A stretch of 64,000 nt of DNA, from contig CBDCWO010000006.1 of the NCBI GenBank assembly GCA_965223405.1, positions 1,550,001-1,614,000 of the forward strand. The letters are read 5' to 3'. Under the pieces are notes generated by a model, which did no database searches, had not been told where the DNA came from, and worked only from the letters and a program-made list of their open reading frames with translations. Both the position numbers and the translations under genes were made by a program. Of the stretch, positions 17,200-26,344 are shown piece by piece. This DNA comes from CBDCWO01 sp965223405 (GTDB taxonomy: Bacteria; Bacteroidota; Bacteroidia; Chitinophagales; Saprospiraceae). Position 1 is the first letter of the stretch, and the number at the start of each line of letters is the position of its first letter.

Positions 17200-18256
17200 A
17201 ACTAACAATTAATTTATCACTTTTTGGTAATGATTGGCAGGTTAAAATAAAGCCATTTTCTATCTCATCAGGCTCTAATGCATAATTTACTTTCATCTGA
17301 ACCTCCCCTTCCTCTAATCGGGCTTTGCAGGTGGCACAAACTCCACCTTTACAAGCGAATGGTAAATCCGTCTGACTCTGTAATGCCAATTCCAATACGG
17401 TGTTATGGTTATCTTCACTGGTAACAATTATCTCTTTACCCTGATGGATGATCTTTATTTCTTTGTGTCCAACAGGCATGTCTTCATAAATATTATCTTT
17501 TCTGGTTGCATTAAATTTTGGAGCCATGAATAACTCTCTTTTTATTTTTTGTTTGAGCACACCAAGTACCTTCAGCGATTTGATGATATGATCCATCATC
17601 AATCCAGGACCACACAAATAGATTAAATCAACCTGTGTAAAATCCACGAGAAATCGTTGAAAAGACTTGATTTTCTGCTCATTGATACGACCTGAGAAGA
17701 ACGGGTGATCTAACTTCTGACGGGTGAATATATGAAAGATCGAAAACCGGTCGGTGTATTGGTTTTTTAACTTTTCAAGCTGTTCGTGAAATATAATTGA
17801 TTTCTGATCCGCATTGGAATAGAAAATCATAAATCTCGACCTAGGATTTTGTTTCAGAGTAGTCTTTATAATGGATAAGATGGGTGTTATCCCACTTCCG
17901 GCGGCAAAAGCTACGAAAAGACCTGACCCTTCCACCAACTTTGGCCATATAAAACGCCCAATGGGAGGTGATACTTCGATTACATCACCTTCTTTTAAAT
18001 GGTTGTGGGCGTAGTTAGAAAAAACACCATTGGGAACTTTTTTTATAGCCACAGTCCATTGATCATCAAGCGGAGAACTGCAAAGGGAATAATTTCGGCG
18101 CAGGTCTTTACCATCCAGCTGGTATCTGATGATCAAATGCTGACCAGCATCATATTGAAAAGCAGCCTTCCACTTTTCCGGTATGGCTAAGGTAAAAGTC
18201 TTACATTCTTTGGTCTCCTCCTGAATTTTACTAATGGCAATTGGATAAAATTTCAT
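17192..18256 (-). CDS. paaE: phenylacetyl-CoA epoxidase reductase PaaE
   Basis: A 354-residue NAD(P)H-dependent reductase feeding electrons to PaaABC. The N-terminal FAD domain has RRNYSLCSSP, the nucleotide domain has FAAGSGITPILSIIK and YLCGPGLMMD, and the C-terminal plant-type [2Fe-2S] ferredoxin domain has CKGGVCATCKARL plus a final Cys in ILTCQS. It is the first gene of the operon. Its ATG directly abuts a palindromic operator, so the mRNA leader is predicted to be very short. Confidence 0.95.
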   Translation of the reverse strand: MKFYPIAISKIQEETKECKTFTLAIPEKWKAAFQYDAGQHLIIRYQLDGKDLRRNYSLCSSPLDDQWTVAIKKVPNGVFSNYAHNHLKEGDVIEVSPPIGRFIWPKLVEGSGLFVAFAAGSGITPILSIIKTTLKQNPRSRFMIFYSNADQKSIIFHEQLEKLKNQYTDRFSIFHIFTRQKLDHPFFSGRINEQKIKSFQRFLVDFTQVDLIYLCGPGLMMDHIIKSLKVLGVLKQKIKRELFMAPKFNATRKDNIYEDMPVGHKEIKIIHQGKEIIVTSEDNHNTVLELALQSQTDLPFACKGGVCATCKARLEEGEVQMKVNYALEPDEIENGFILTCQSLPKSDKLIVSYD

Positions 18257-18272
18257 ACGAATGATCGTTCGG
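18257..18272. promoter_or_regulatory. palindromic operator at the start of the paa operon
   Basis: ACGAATGATCGTTCGG is a near-perfect palindrome (CGAA, one mismatched pair, central GATC, TTCG) of the size and style of TetR-family operators. It abuts the paaE start codon. The minus-strand TATATTTA at 18277-18284 fits a -7 element whose start site would fall near 18270, inside the palindrome, so a bound repressor would block initiation. Confidence 0.65.
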
Positions 18273-18276
18273 AATA

Positions 18277-18284
18277 TAAATATA
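18277..18284 (-). promoter_or_regulatory. -7 promoter element of the paa operon
   Basis: The minus strand reads TATATTTA, one base from TAnnTTTG, located just upstream of the operator and about 20 bases from the paaE ATG. No good -33 box is visible, so the promoter may be intrinsically weak. Confidence 0.4.
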
Positions 18285-18440
18285 TGAAATCCACCTTAGA
18301 TAATATTCTTCTTGACTTGAAAAATTAGTTGATTATACAAAGAGGTATATTATGCCAACTTGAATTGGTTACAGATATATTTTAGATTATGGTCGTAATG
18401 ATTGGCAATAGCTCAGAAGATCTTTACAATGCAAGTGTAT

Positions 18441-18474
18441 AAAAGAAAAATGCATACTGAAACTCAATATGCAT
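18441..18474 (-). terminator. intrinsic terminator of rpsT
   Basis: On the minus strand ATGCATATTGA pairs with TCAGTATGCAT (11 pairs, one G-T) around a GTT loop at 18450-18474, followed at once by TTTTTCTTTT. It sits 30 bases past the rpsT stop. Confidence 0.85.
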
Positions 18475-18503
18475 CGTATATGTCATCTATAACCTAATGT
18501 TCT

Positions 18504-18755
18504 TTAAAGGTTGTTCACAAAGGTGGCCAGTTTACTTTTTAAATTACTCGCTTTATTTCGATGCCAGATATTTCTTTTAGCCAACCGATCAATCATACTA
18601 ATTACTTTTGGTAAAAATTTTTCGGCTTCTTTCTTATCCGTCATATTTCGCAATTTACCAATAGCTGTACGAGTACTCTTACGATAGTACCGTTGCCTTT
18701 GGGTTATTTTGGCAGTTTGCCTAATTCTTTTTTTCGCTGAAGCATGATGAGCCAT
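18504..18755 (-). CDS. rpsT: 30S ribosomal protein S20
   Basis: An 83-residue basic protein that binds 16S rRNA in the small subunit. It begins MAHHASAKKRIRQTAK and carries the S20 pattern YRKSTRTAIGKL and IDRLAKRNIWHRNKASNLKS. Length is normal for S20. A perfect -7 element lies 24 bases upstream and a strong terminator follows, so it is transcribed alone. Confidence 0.96.
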   Translation of the reverse strand: MAHHASAKKRIRQTAKITQRQRYYRKSTRTAIGKLRNMTDKKEAEKFLPKVISMIDRLAKRNIWHRNKASNLKSKLATFVNNL

Positions 18756-19085
18756 ACAAGTATTTTTAAAATGGGTGGCAAAGATAAATGTTTTTATGAA
18801 ATAGTAAAAGATCTATGGTGATAAAATATATAATTAATAGCCCAACCATAGCAAAAGACAGGGCAATGTAACTCACACTGACACTTATAGGAAATATGCA
18901 ATCCTCAGTCAAATCTTTGCAATAATGAGTCCAATAGAGCATTGGATATATAGATATATTTGAATTTAATTCGATATGGAACAATACTTACAATTCACGC
19001 GACGAAATAATTATTTGGGTGTAATAAATACTCAGTGATTAGATTCGGACCGCGAACAATAATCAAATAACAATTTAAATAAATT
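18756..19085. other. gene-free stretch between rpsT and lipoprotein gene
   Basis: This 330-base AT-rich divergent intergenic region contains the rpsT promoter (minus strand TATCTTTG, 18779-18786). A short open frame on the minus strand (18766-18984) overlaps that promoter and has no protein-like character. No RNA gene or repeat is seen. Confidence 0.6.
18779..18786 (-). promoter_or_regulatory. -7 promoter element of rpsT
   Basis: The minus strand reads TATCTTTG, an exact TAnnTTTG match. The start of transcription should be near 18772, leaving a leader of about 17 bases. Confidence 0.6.
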
Positions 19086-19523
19086 ATGAAGTCAATAGTC
19101 GCTATTTTGATGGTGCTAACCTTTGCCTGTGTACAACCAACCTCCAAACCGGATGTGAAGAGAATCGTTGAAGAACAAGCATTAACTTTTACAAAAAATT
19201 ACATCAGAGATCTAAACAGCCCTAACTGGCCAAATCTAATTGGTCCTTATTTACGAAATGTAGAATTTATTGAAAGACAAAAAAAATTCAGAGAAGTGTA
19301 TAAAGAATTGTTTCATGAAATCAAGCGTATTATGGTAGACTCAAATGAAGTGATTCTTTGGATGAATGTATACTCAACCAGATATGACCAAGAAAATTTA
19401 GCAGAATCAAATGGTTCACAATCTAGACAAACTGAGGCTAATTGGACTTCGGTTTGGTACTTTGATGTAGTTGATGGAAAATTTGGCGAAAAATGGGATC
19501 ATGTTAAACTCGATGTGGAATAA
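19086..19523 (+). CDS. lipoprotein with SnoaL/NTF2-like fold
   Basis: A 145-residue protein with a lipoprotein signal (MKSIVAILMVLTFACVQ, Cys at residue 15). The mature region ends in SVWYFDVVDGKFGEKWDHVK, the strand and G-K-[IF]-x-E-x-W pattern typical of SnoaL-like NTF2 folds, preceded by ILWMNVYSTRYD. Function cannot be deduced, since such folds act as enzymes or small-molecule binders. It faces the convergent methyltransferase gene, 25 bases away. Confidence 0.7.
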   Translation: MKSIVAILMVLTFACVQPTSKPDVKRIVEEQALTFTKNYIRDLNSPNWPNLIGPYLRNVEFIERQKKFREVYKELFHEIKRIMVDSNEVILWMNVYSTRYDQENLAESNGSQSRQTEANWTSVWYFDVVDGKFGEKWDHVKLDVE

Positions 19524-19548
19524 GTGATTTACACTATATGTCCTCAGG

Positions 19549-20172
19549 CTACTTAGGCTTAGCTACTCCCCAATAATTGTAGCTAGCGGGTTTGTATCCG
19601 GGGATATACATTGTTTCAAGGCTGGAAATACTAAATCCTCCGGACTGGATTAAGTTAGGTATATGACGATTTAAATTGCAACCTCCGCCCAAGATTTTCC
19701 ATAATGGATTCAACCTGTTCTGCCATTTTAATATCGCTGGATCAGGAGAGGCACCATGTTCACAAAAAACTAAACTGCCGTTGGGCTTCAATACTCTACG
19801 CATTTCTGCAAACGAAGACTCGAGATTATTAATTGAGCATAGAGTATATGTAATCACGATAGAATCAACACTGTTATTATCCAGTGGTATTTCATGTGAG
19901 TACCCCTGCAAATGATGGATTGGAAAATTAATCCTCTCCAATTGCCTTTTTACCTTAGTCCACATGCCCAGTGAAGGCTCTAGTCCATAGAGATGTTCTA
20001 CCTTAGAGGGATCGTAATACCCTAGATTTAAGCCCGATCCAATTCCTATTTCAAGAACATCTCCGTAGGCAATAGGAATAACTTTTTCTCTTTGTTTCAT
20101 GACCGGATTGGTGGCACATAAAAAATGTGTGACTTTGGGGAGCACATATTTATTGTAAAGGTTCATGGACAA
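19549..20172 (-). CDS. class I SAM-dependent methyltransferase
   Basis: A 207-residue Rossmann-fold methyltransferase with motif I VLEIGIGSGLNLGYY, the acidic ribose-binding position in YGLEPS, motif IV DSIVITYTLCSI and the Methyltransf_11 segment MRRVLKPNGSLVFCEHG. The substrate is unknown; the C-terminal MYIPGYKPASYNYWGVA resembles small thiol/lipid methyltransferase-like relatives, a weak guide. The start at 20172 (or two codons later) both fit. Confidence 0.85.
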   Translation of the reverse strand: MSMNLYNKYVLPKVTHFLCATNPVMKQREKVIPIAYGDVLEIGIGSGLNLGYYDPSKVEHLYGLEPSLGMWTKVKRQLERINFPIHHLQGYSHEIPLDNNSVDSIVITYTLCSINNLESSFAEMRRVLKPNGSLVFCEHGASPDPAILKWQNRLNPLWKILGGGCNLNRHIPNLIQSGGFSISSLETMYIPGYKPASYNYWGVAKPK

Positions 20173-20489
20173 ATTATGCTTATGACCGGGATTTAGTTAA
20201 AGGTAAAAATTGGAAATCAAATCTAAGCTATTTCATGGCCCAAATATTTTCCACAGCTCTGTAAGCTAACATATCTAATGAAAAGTTTGCATCACAACCT
20301 TCTAATGAAGGTTTAGTCTTATCTTCGGCTTCATTTTTGACTTTCCCAAAGAACCCATTTTAATACTAAATCACTACTTTGAATAAATCTTTTCCCTCTT
20401 CGACTTAAATAACTTGATTGAGCTATTCAAATCATCCCTATTGATCTGACCAATAGATTTAACTACCTTTAAAAAACAATAAAGGAACC
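20173..20489. other. intergenic stretch with a possible small broken frame
   Basis: On the minus strand, codons ending at 20228 read FFGKVKNEAEDKTKP and continue to LAYRAVENIWAMK with coding-like composition. The only nearby ATG (20356-20358) is in a different frame, one base off. This could be a recently frameshifted small gene of about 44 codons or chance. Nothing else is visible apart from the promoter of the next gene. Confidence 0.3.
20441..20471 (+). promoter_or_regulatory. promoter of T9SS cargo gene
   Basis: TTG at 20441-20443 and TACCTTTA at 20464-20471 are 20 bp apart, close to the Bacteroidota pattern; the last base of the -7 box is A instead of G. Confidence 0.5.
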
Positions 20490-22082
20490 ATGAAATCAGT
20501 CATATTCTTACTACTGTTTTCAGTTTTAGCAGGAGGAATTAGGAAAAGCAATAATTCAGGAATGGTAGAGCTTTGTGACAATGCTTTAGACGATGACAAT
20601 GACGGTATGATAGACTTAAATGATCCGGACTGTGCTTGTGAATTGTTAGCTCCAGTCTCTTTAATTCCGAATCCATCATTTGAAGAAATGACTTGTTGTC
20701 CACAGAATAGAAGCGAATTGCACTGTGCGGAGACTTGGATACAAGCATCAGAGCCCACTACGGACTACTTGCATACCTGTGGATGGTTTGGTTGGGATGG
20801 ACTACCTGTCCCGCTGCCCTTGCCCGATGGGAATGCAGTTGTAGGATTTCGAAATGGACGTTTTGGCAATATTGTACAGCCGAATTGGAAGGAATATGCG
20901 GGTGCCTGCTTACTTTCATCACTTAAGAAAGGTGTAGAATATCGTTTTGAATTCTATATCGGATTTACACATTTGGAAAATTCCCCTCCAACCAATGTGG
21001 TATTTTACGGATCTACAGATTGTGATCATCTTCCATTCGGCGTGAATGATGAAGAATTTGGTTGCCCGACTAATGGTCCGGGGTGGGAAGTCTTGGGTTC
21101 TGTATCCGTAGCAGGTCAAAATACCTGGAATAAGGAACAAATTGTAATTACTCCGGAGAAAGATTATGCTGCTATGGCCATTGGCCCGGATTGTGTAGAA
21201 TTGGATCGAACCCAACACACTTATTATTTTTTCGACAATCTAGTCCTGGCAGATTCTGAATCGTTTCAATTTGAAATTGAGGCAATACATCATCCTTGCG
21301 CAGAAGGGTTTTCATTGGAGCTACCCGAAGATGATTCGATAAAATATCAATGGTATCATGAAGGTATTGCTTTAGTTGGGGAAACTTTTCCGAGGCTAAC
21401 CAATATACCGGGTCCGGGAAAGTACCAGGCAAAAATTGATAATGGAATAGAATGTAAGGTTACCAGTGCCTATAATCATGTAATTCCAGAAATTTCTAAT
21501 ATAATACAAAAGCGAATCTGTGTGGGAGAAAGTATTTCTTTTGCCGGACAATCATTAAATAGTCCTGGAATTTATCAAGGAAACTTCAAAACTCGAGATA
21601 ACTGTGATAGTGTAGTCACCATTAATTTGGATATCGTTTCACATAATGTGGATAGTGTCCGGCTAAAACTATTTGCAGGAGAAACTCTGAAATTGGGAAA
21701 ATATCGTATTAAAGAAGAAGGAAGCAAAGATTTGGTTTTTGAATCATCCCTGGGATGTGATAGTTTGGTGCATGCAACTATTTCTTTTTATCAAGTTTAC
21801 TTTCCTAATATCTTTTCTCCCAATGGGGATGGAGTTAATGATTATTTCTGTATCGGTGTTACTCCTGATATTTTGGAAATATCATCAATGAAAATTTTTG
21901 ATCGATGGGGAAATATGGTTTGGTCAAACAAGGGAATCGGTTTTGATGATTGTTCAATGAGTTGGAATGGTCAACAGGATGGTCAGGATTTACCTACTGG
22001 TGTCTATACCTATATTTCGATTCTATTAATGGATGATCACCGTGAGAGAACAAAATGGGGTTCAATAACCTTAGTTAGATAG
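20490..22082 (+). CDS. secreted protein with type B T9SS (gliding-associated) C-terminal domain
   Basis: A 530-residue exported protein. A signal peptide (MKSVIFLLLFSVLAGG) precedes an acidic Asp-rich loop ALDDDNDGMIDLNDPDCAC, a likely calcium-binding segment. A lectin/CBM-like domain follows (IPNPSFEEM to about residue 260), then Ig-like regions with Cys-rich DNCDSVVTINL and LGCDSLVHATI. The last 90 residues are the type IX secretion C-terminal domain of CHU/TIGR04131 type: FPNIFSPNGDGVNDYF, MKIFDRWGNMVW, WNGQQDGQDLPTGVYTY. It is therefore predicted to reach the cell surface. Ligand is unknown. Confidence 0.88.
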   Translation: MKSVIFLLLFSVLAGGIRKSNNSGMVELCDNALDDDNDGMIDLNDPDCACELLAPVSLIPNPSFEEMTCCPQNRSELHCAETWIQASEPTTDYLHTCGWFGWDGLPVPLPLPDGNAVVGFRNGRFGNIVQPNWKEYAGACLLSSLKKGVEYRFEFYIGFTHLENSPPTNVVFYGSTDCDHLPFGVNDEEFGCPTNGPGWEVLGSVSVAGQNTWNKEQIVITPEKDYAAMAIGPDCVELDRTQHTYYFFDNLVLADSESFQFEIEAIHHPCAEGFSLELPEDDSIKYQWYHEGIALVGETFPRLTNIPGPGKYQAKIDNGIECKVTSAYNHVIPEISNIIQKRICVGESISFAGQSLNSPGIYQGNFKTRDNCDSVVTINLDIVSHNVDSVRLKLFAGETLKLGKYRIKEEGSKDLVFESSLGCDSLVHATISFYQVYFPNIFSPNGDGVNDYFCIGVTPDILEISSMKIFDRWGNMVWSNKGIGFDDCSMSWNGQQDGQDLPTGVYTYISILLMDDHRERTKWGSITLVR

Positions 22083-22194
22083 AATGCAAAAGGTTAAACA
22101 ATGTAACGCCTGATTTTTTTAAAGTTAATTGCTACATCAAAAAGTGGATTTCCTTAAAAAAAATACAACCGACCACTTCTGTTAAACGACTCCA

Positions 22195-22224
22195 TTGTCA
22201 GTACCGGAAAATGTACGATATTTG
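22195..22224 (+). promoter_or_regulatory. promoter of sucA
   Basis: TTG at 22195-22197 and GATATTTG at 22217-22224 are 19 bp apart; the -7 element differs from TAnnTTTG only at its first base. Confidence 0.55.
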
Positions 22225-22250
22225 CAGCCTAAAACCTATAGTATATACTA

Positions 22251-24992
22251 ATGCGAGATTATTCATATGTTTTTAATGCGCATCCATCGTTTATTGATGC
22301 GATGTATAAAAAATACAAATCAGATCCAAATTCAGTCGAAGATGGATGGAAATCTTTTTTTGAAGGATTTGAATTTGCAAATACCAATGGTAATGGAAGG
22401 GATTCTCAGATAACGGTTGATCAGGATTTAGCAAAGGAGATTGGTATCATGGGACTTATCGATGGATATCGCCATCGCGGACACTTACTTTCCACTACAA
22501 ATCCGATTCGTCAAAGAATTGATCGTAAACCACATTTATCCTTAGAAGATTATGGGCTGGAGAAATCCGACTTGAACAAACGTTTTCACGCATCCGCTGA
22601 AATTGGTCTTCACAATGCAACGCTCAAAGAAATAATCGACCGACTTGACGGTATTTATGCAGGTAATATTGGCTTTGAGTACTCGTACATAGAAAACTGG
22701 GAAAAAAGGAGATGGTTAAGAGATAAAATTGAAAACCGATCTCTGGATTTTGGATCCAAGATTTCTCTTGACAAGAAGAAACGAATTCTTAGTAAACTCA
22801 ATGGAGCAGTCGTCTTTGAGAAGTTCCTGCATACCAAATATATCGGACAAAAGAGATTTTCTCTTGAAGGAGGTGAAACCACCATTCCTGCCTTAGATGC
22901 GATAATTAATAGGGCCGCGGAGAATAATGTTGAGGAAGTAGTTATCGGAATGGCCCATCGCGGAAGGCTCAATGTACTAGCCAATATCATGGGAAAAACC
23001 TATGAACAAATTTTTAATGAATTTGAGGGTACTGCCGTTCCTGATCTTAGTTTTGGGGATGGTGATGTAAAATATCACCTGGGCTATTCGTCACAGTTGA
23101 AATCAGCCAATGGAAAATCCATTTATCTAAAACTGGCACCCAATCCGTCTCATCTTGAAGCTGTAAATCCGGTAGTTGAAGGTTTTTCTAGAGCCAAGGC
23201 TGATATATTATATGACAGTAATTTCGACCGGATCTTACCGGTACTAATTCACGGAGATGCCGCTATTGCCGGTCAGGGTGTAGTTTATGAAACGGTTCAG
23301 ATGAGCCAATTACCCGGATATTATACCGGTGGTACGATTCATTTTGTGATCAACAATCAAATTGGTTTTACAACCAATTTTGATGAGGCGAGGTCTTCCA
23401 CCTACAGCACCGCTGCTGCAGGTTTGGTACAGGCTCCAGTCTTTCATGTAAATGGAGACGACCCTGAAGCAGTAATTTTTGCCGCAGAGTTGGCAGTTGA
23501 ATACCGCCAATTATTTAACAATGATGTATTCATTGACATGGTCTGCTACCGTCGGCATGGGCATAATGAAGGGGATGATCCTAAATTTACACAGCCCGAG
23601 ATGTATGAAATTATCCATAGCCACCCCAATCCACGTGAAGTGTATAGTCAAAAACTCATCAAGGAAGGTAAAGTCGAAAAGCAGTTGGCAGAAACCATGG
23701 AAAGAGAGTTTTGGAGTGAATTGCAAGCGCGCCTGGATCTGGTAAAGCAAAAGCCATTACCTTACACCTACCAGGAACCCGAATTGGCCTGGAAGCAATT
23801 GATTGCGAGCGCACTTTCAAAGGACTTTCAAAAGTCTCCTAAAACCGGAATAAAGAAAGATCAGGTAAAACACATATTACAAAGGATAACGACTTTACCG
23901 GAAGGTTTCAAACCTTTATCCAAAGTCAACCGGCTCCTTAAAGGGCAACTTAAGTTGGTAGAAAATGAAAATTTGGATTGGGCCCTAGCAGAACTGTTGG
24001 CGTATGGAAGCATTCTCCTGGAAAATCAGGATGTAAGAATATCCGGTCAAGATACCAGAAGAGGCACTTTTTCACATCGACATGCCGTGTTTTTTGATAG
24101 CAATACGTATGAACCATTTCCTAGATTGGATCAGTTAAGTGACAAGCAAGGCAACTTCAGAATATATAATTCACTACTTTCGGAATTTGCTGTATTGGGA
24201 TTTGAATACGGCTATTCTCTTTCATCTCCCAATACCCTGGTAGTATGGGAAGCGCAATTCGGAGACTTTGCTAATGGGGCACAAACCATAATAGATCAAT
24301 TCATTTCGGCCGGAGAAAGTAAGTGGAGGAGGATGAGTGGATTGGTAATGCTCTTGCCTCATGGATATGAAGGTCAGGGCCCTGAGCACAGTTCAGCCAG
24401 GCTGGAGCGGTTTTTGCAAATGGGAGCAGAATTTAATATCACCATAGCTAACGTAACCTCGCCAGCTAATTTTTTCCATTTAATGAGAAGGCAGTTAAAA
24501 CGTCCTTTCCGTAAGCCTTTGATTGTCATGGCCCCAAAATCATTGCTAAGGCATCCTCGGTGTATATCTAGTTTTTCCGAAGTATATACCAATACGCGCT
24601 TTCAAGAATTCTATGATGATCCTACCATAAACAATCAGAATTTAAAACAAGTCAAGCGACTTTTGATTTGTAGCGGGAAGATTTATTATGACTTACTTGA
24701 CCGGAAAGAGGCTCAAAGCCGAAAAGATGTCGCAATAGTCAGACTAGAGCAATTATACCCTCTTCCGAAAGAGCAGTTTAACGGCATTTTAAGAAAATAT
24801 CAAAATGCTGAAATCTTTTGGGTTCAGGAGGAACCGGTAAATATGGGAGGCTGGCAATATATCCTTTCCTTCTATCCGAACCGTAACATACAGGTGATCT
24901 CTAGAAAATCCAGTGCATCTCCGGCAACCGGATTCAAAAAAGTCCATGACCAACAACAGGAAGCCATACTCGATCAGGCATTTAACTATTAA
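22251..24992 (+). CDS. sucA: 2-oxoglutarate dehydrogenase E1 component
   Basis: A 913-residue thiamine-diphosphate decarboxylase of the citric acid cycle. N-terminal features are FIDAMYKKYKSDPNSVEDGW and GLIDGYRHRGHLL; the catalytic core has FSLEGGETTIPALD, GMAHRGRLNVLANI, HLGYSS, APNPSHLEAVNPVVEG, HGDAAIAGQGVVYE, VINNQIGFTT and YRRHGHNEGDDP; the C-terminal part has QDTRRGTFSHRHAVF, WEAQFGDFANGAQ, LPHGYEGQGPEHSSARLERF and WVQEEPVNMGGW. Length is normal. The E2 gene (sucB) does not follow; mtaB begins 2 bases after the stop, an unusual but close coupling. Confidence 0.97.
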   Translation: MRDYSYVFNAHPSFIDAMYKKYKSDPNSVEDGWKSFFEGFEFANTNGNGRDSQITVDQDLAKEIGIMGLIDGYRHRGHLLSTTNPIRQRIDRKPHLSLEDYGLEKSDLNKRFHASAEIGLHNATLKEIIDRLDGIYAGNIGFEYSYIENWEKRRWLRDKIENRSLDFGSKISLDKKKRILSKLNGAVVFEKFLHTKYIGQKRFSLEGGETTIPALDAIINRAAENNVEEVVIGMAHRGRLNVLANIMGKTYEQIFNEFEGTAVPDLSFGDGDVKYHLGYSSQLKSANGKSIYLKLAPNPSHLEAVNPVVEGFSRAKADILYDSNFDRILPVLIHGDAAIAGQGVVYETVQMSQLPGYYTGGTIHFVINNQIGFTTNFDEARSSTYSTAAAGLVQAPVFHVNGDDPEAVIFAAELAVEYRQLFNNDVFIDMVCYRRHGHNEGDDPKFTQPEMYEIIHSHPNPREVYSQKLIKEGKVEKQLAETMEREFWSELQARLDLVKQKPLPYTYQEPELAWKQLIASALSKDFQKSPKTGIKKDQVKHILQRITTLPEGFKPLSKVNRLLKGQLKLVENENLDWALAELLAYGSILLENQDVRISGQDTRRGTFSHRHAVFFDSNTYEPFPRLDQLSDKQGNFRIYNSLLSEFAVLGFEYGYSLSSPNTLVVWEAQFGDFANGAQTIIDQFISAGESKWRRMSGLVMLLPHGYEGQGPEHSSARLERFLQMGAEFNITIANVTSPANFFHLMRRQLKRPFRKPLIVMAPKSLLRHPRCISSFSEVYTNTRFQEFYDDPTINNQNLKQVKRLLICSGKIYYDLLDRKEAQSRKDVAIVRLEQLYPLPKEQFNGILRKYQNAEIFWVQEEPVNMGGWQYILSFYPNRNIQVISRKSSASPATGFKKVHDQQQEAILDQAFNY

Positions 24993-24994
24993 GA

Positions 24995-26344
24995 ATGAGC
25001 ACTCCCAGATCAGTTGCATTTCATACTCTAGGTTGTAAATTAAATTATGCCGAGACTTCATCTATTTCCCGCTTGTTTACCGATGCAGGTTATTCAGTGG
25101 TCCCATTTGATCAGATTGCAGACATCTACGTAATTAATACTTGCTCGGTTACTGATTTTGCTGACCGAAAGTGTCGCAAGGCAGTGCGGCAGATTCTTAA
25201 AAGATCTGCTCACGCCAGGATCGTAATGATGGGATGTTATGCACAACTTAAGCCCAAAGAAATTGCCAATATACCGGGAGTAAATCTTGTATTGGGAGCT
25301 GGTGAAAAATTTAGGATACTCGAATATATCGAACAATTGAAGGAAACTTTTCCCGTAAATGGTCATATTGCTGTTTCGCCAATTGATACAGCAAAAGAAT
25401 TCTACCAATCATTTTCTATAGGAGATCGCACCAGAACTTTCCTCAAAATTCAGGATGGTTGTGATTACAATTGTTCATTTTGTACCATTCCTTTGGCCCG
25501 GGGTAAAAGTCGCAGTAATCAGATAGATCACATTGTTGAACAAGCTTCTAAAATAGTGGCTTCCGGTATTAAAGAAATCGTATTAACGGGAGTTAATACC
25601 GGTGATTTTGGCAAGTACTATATAAAATCTACCAAAAAATTTCAGCGGAAGACCCATTTCCTTAATTTACTGCAAGCATTGGAAAAAGTCAAAGGATTGA
25701 CTAGACTTCGAATCTCCTCGATAGAACCAAACCTTTGCCATAATGAGATCATCGAATGGGTCGCCCATTCTACTAAGATTGTACCACACTTTCATTTACC
25801 GTTACAAAGTGGAAACGACTATCTGCTCAAGCAAATGCGACGTAGATATGATACGCAATTGTATCAAAGAAGAGTTGAAAAAATCAAGGAGATAATTCCT
25901 GATGCTTGTATCGGGGTAGATGTGATTGTAGGTTTCCCAGGTGAAACTGAGGATCATTTTTTAGAGACCTATCGTTTCTTACAAAACCTTGAGATTTCAT
26001 ATTTACATGTGTTCACCTATTCAGAGCGCCCAGGTACACCTGCCGATGACTTAGATTCTAAAGTGCCAATGGACGTGCGAAGAGAAAGAAATAAAATGCT
26101 GACAATTTTGTCCGATAAGAAGAAACGTCATTTTTATCAATCTTTCAACAAACAGACGAGAAAAGTACTTTTGGAGCAAAGTAAAATACCGCAATTTTTA
26201 ACCGGCTATACGGATAACTACCTCAAGGTCAATATTCCCAAAGGAACTTATCGTGAAAATACTCTAATAGATGTGAAGCTGGATCACCTGAGTCCGGATT
26301 GTATCTTTAACGGCATTCCTGCAGTTTCTGAATTTTCAGGATAA
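24995..26344 (+). CDS. mtaB: tRNA t6A37 methylthiotransferase MtaB
   Basis: A 449-residue radical-SAM methylthiotransferase. The N-terminal UPF0004 domain has the three cluster cysteines in TLGCKLNYAET, NTCSVTDFAD and MMGCYAQL; the CKLN form points to MtaB rather than MiaB (CQMN). The radical-SAM motif CDYNCSFC is near residue 154, followed by GVNTGDFG and PLQSGND, and a TRAM-like end. It adds methylthio to t6A at tRNA position 37. It starts 2 bases after sucA. Confidence 0.92.
   Translation: MSTPRSVAFHTLGCKLNYAETSSISRLFTDAGYSVVPFDQIADIYVINTCSVTDFADRKCRKAVRQILKRSAHARIVMMGCYAQLKPKEIANIPGVNLVLGAGEKFRILEYIEQLKETFPVNGHIAVSPIDTAKEFYQSFSIGDRTRTFLKIQDGCDYNCSFCTIPLARGKSRSNQIDHIVEQASKIVASGIKEIVLTGVNTGDFGKYYIKSTKKFQRKTHFLNLLQALEKVKGLTRLRISSIEPNLCHNEIIEWVAHSTKIVPHFHLPLQSGNDYLLKQMRRRYDTQLYQRRVEKIKEIIPDACIGVDVIVGFPGETEDHFLETYRFLQNLEISYLHVFTYSERPGTPADDLDSKVPMDVRRERNKMLTILSDKKKRHFYQSFNKQTRKVLLEQSKIPQFLTGYTDNYLKVNIPKGTYRENTLIDVKLDHLSPDCIFNGIPAVSEFSG

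Noticed and set aside
18766..18984. 72-codon minus-strand frame upstream of rpsT
   Set aside because: It contains the rpsT promoter and runs into the rpsT leader; the hydrophobic translation is a product of AT-rich DNA.
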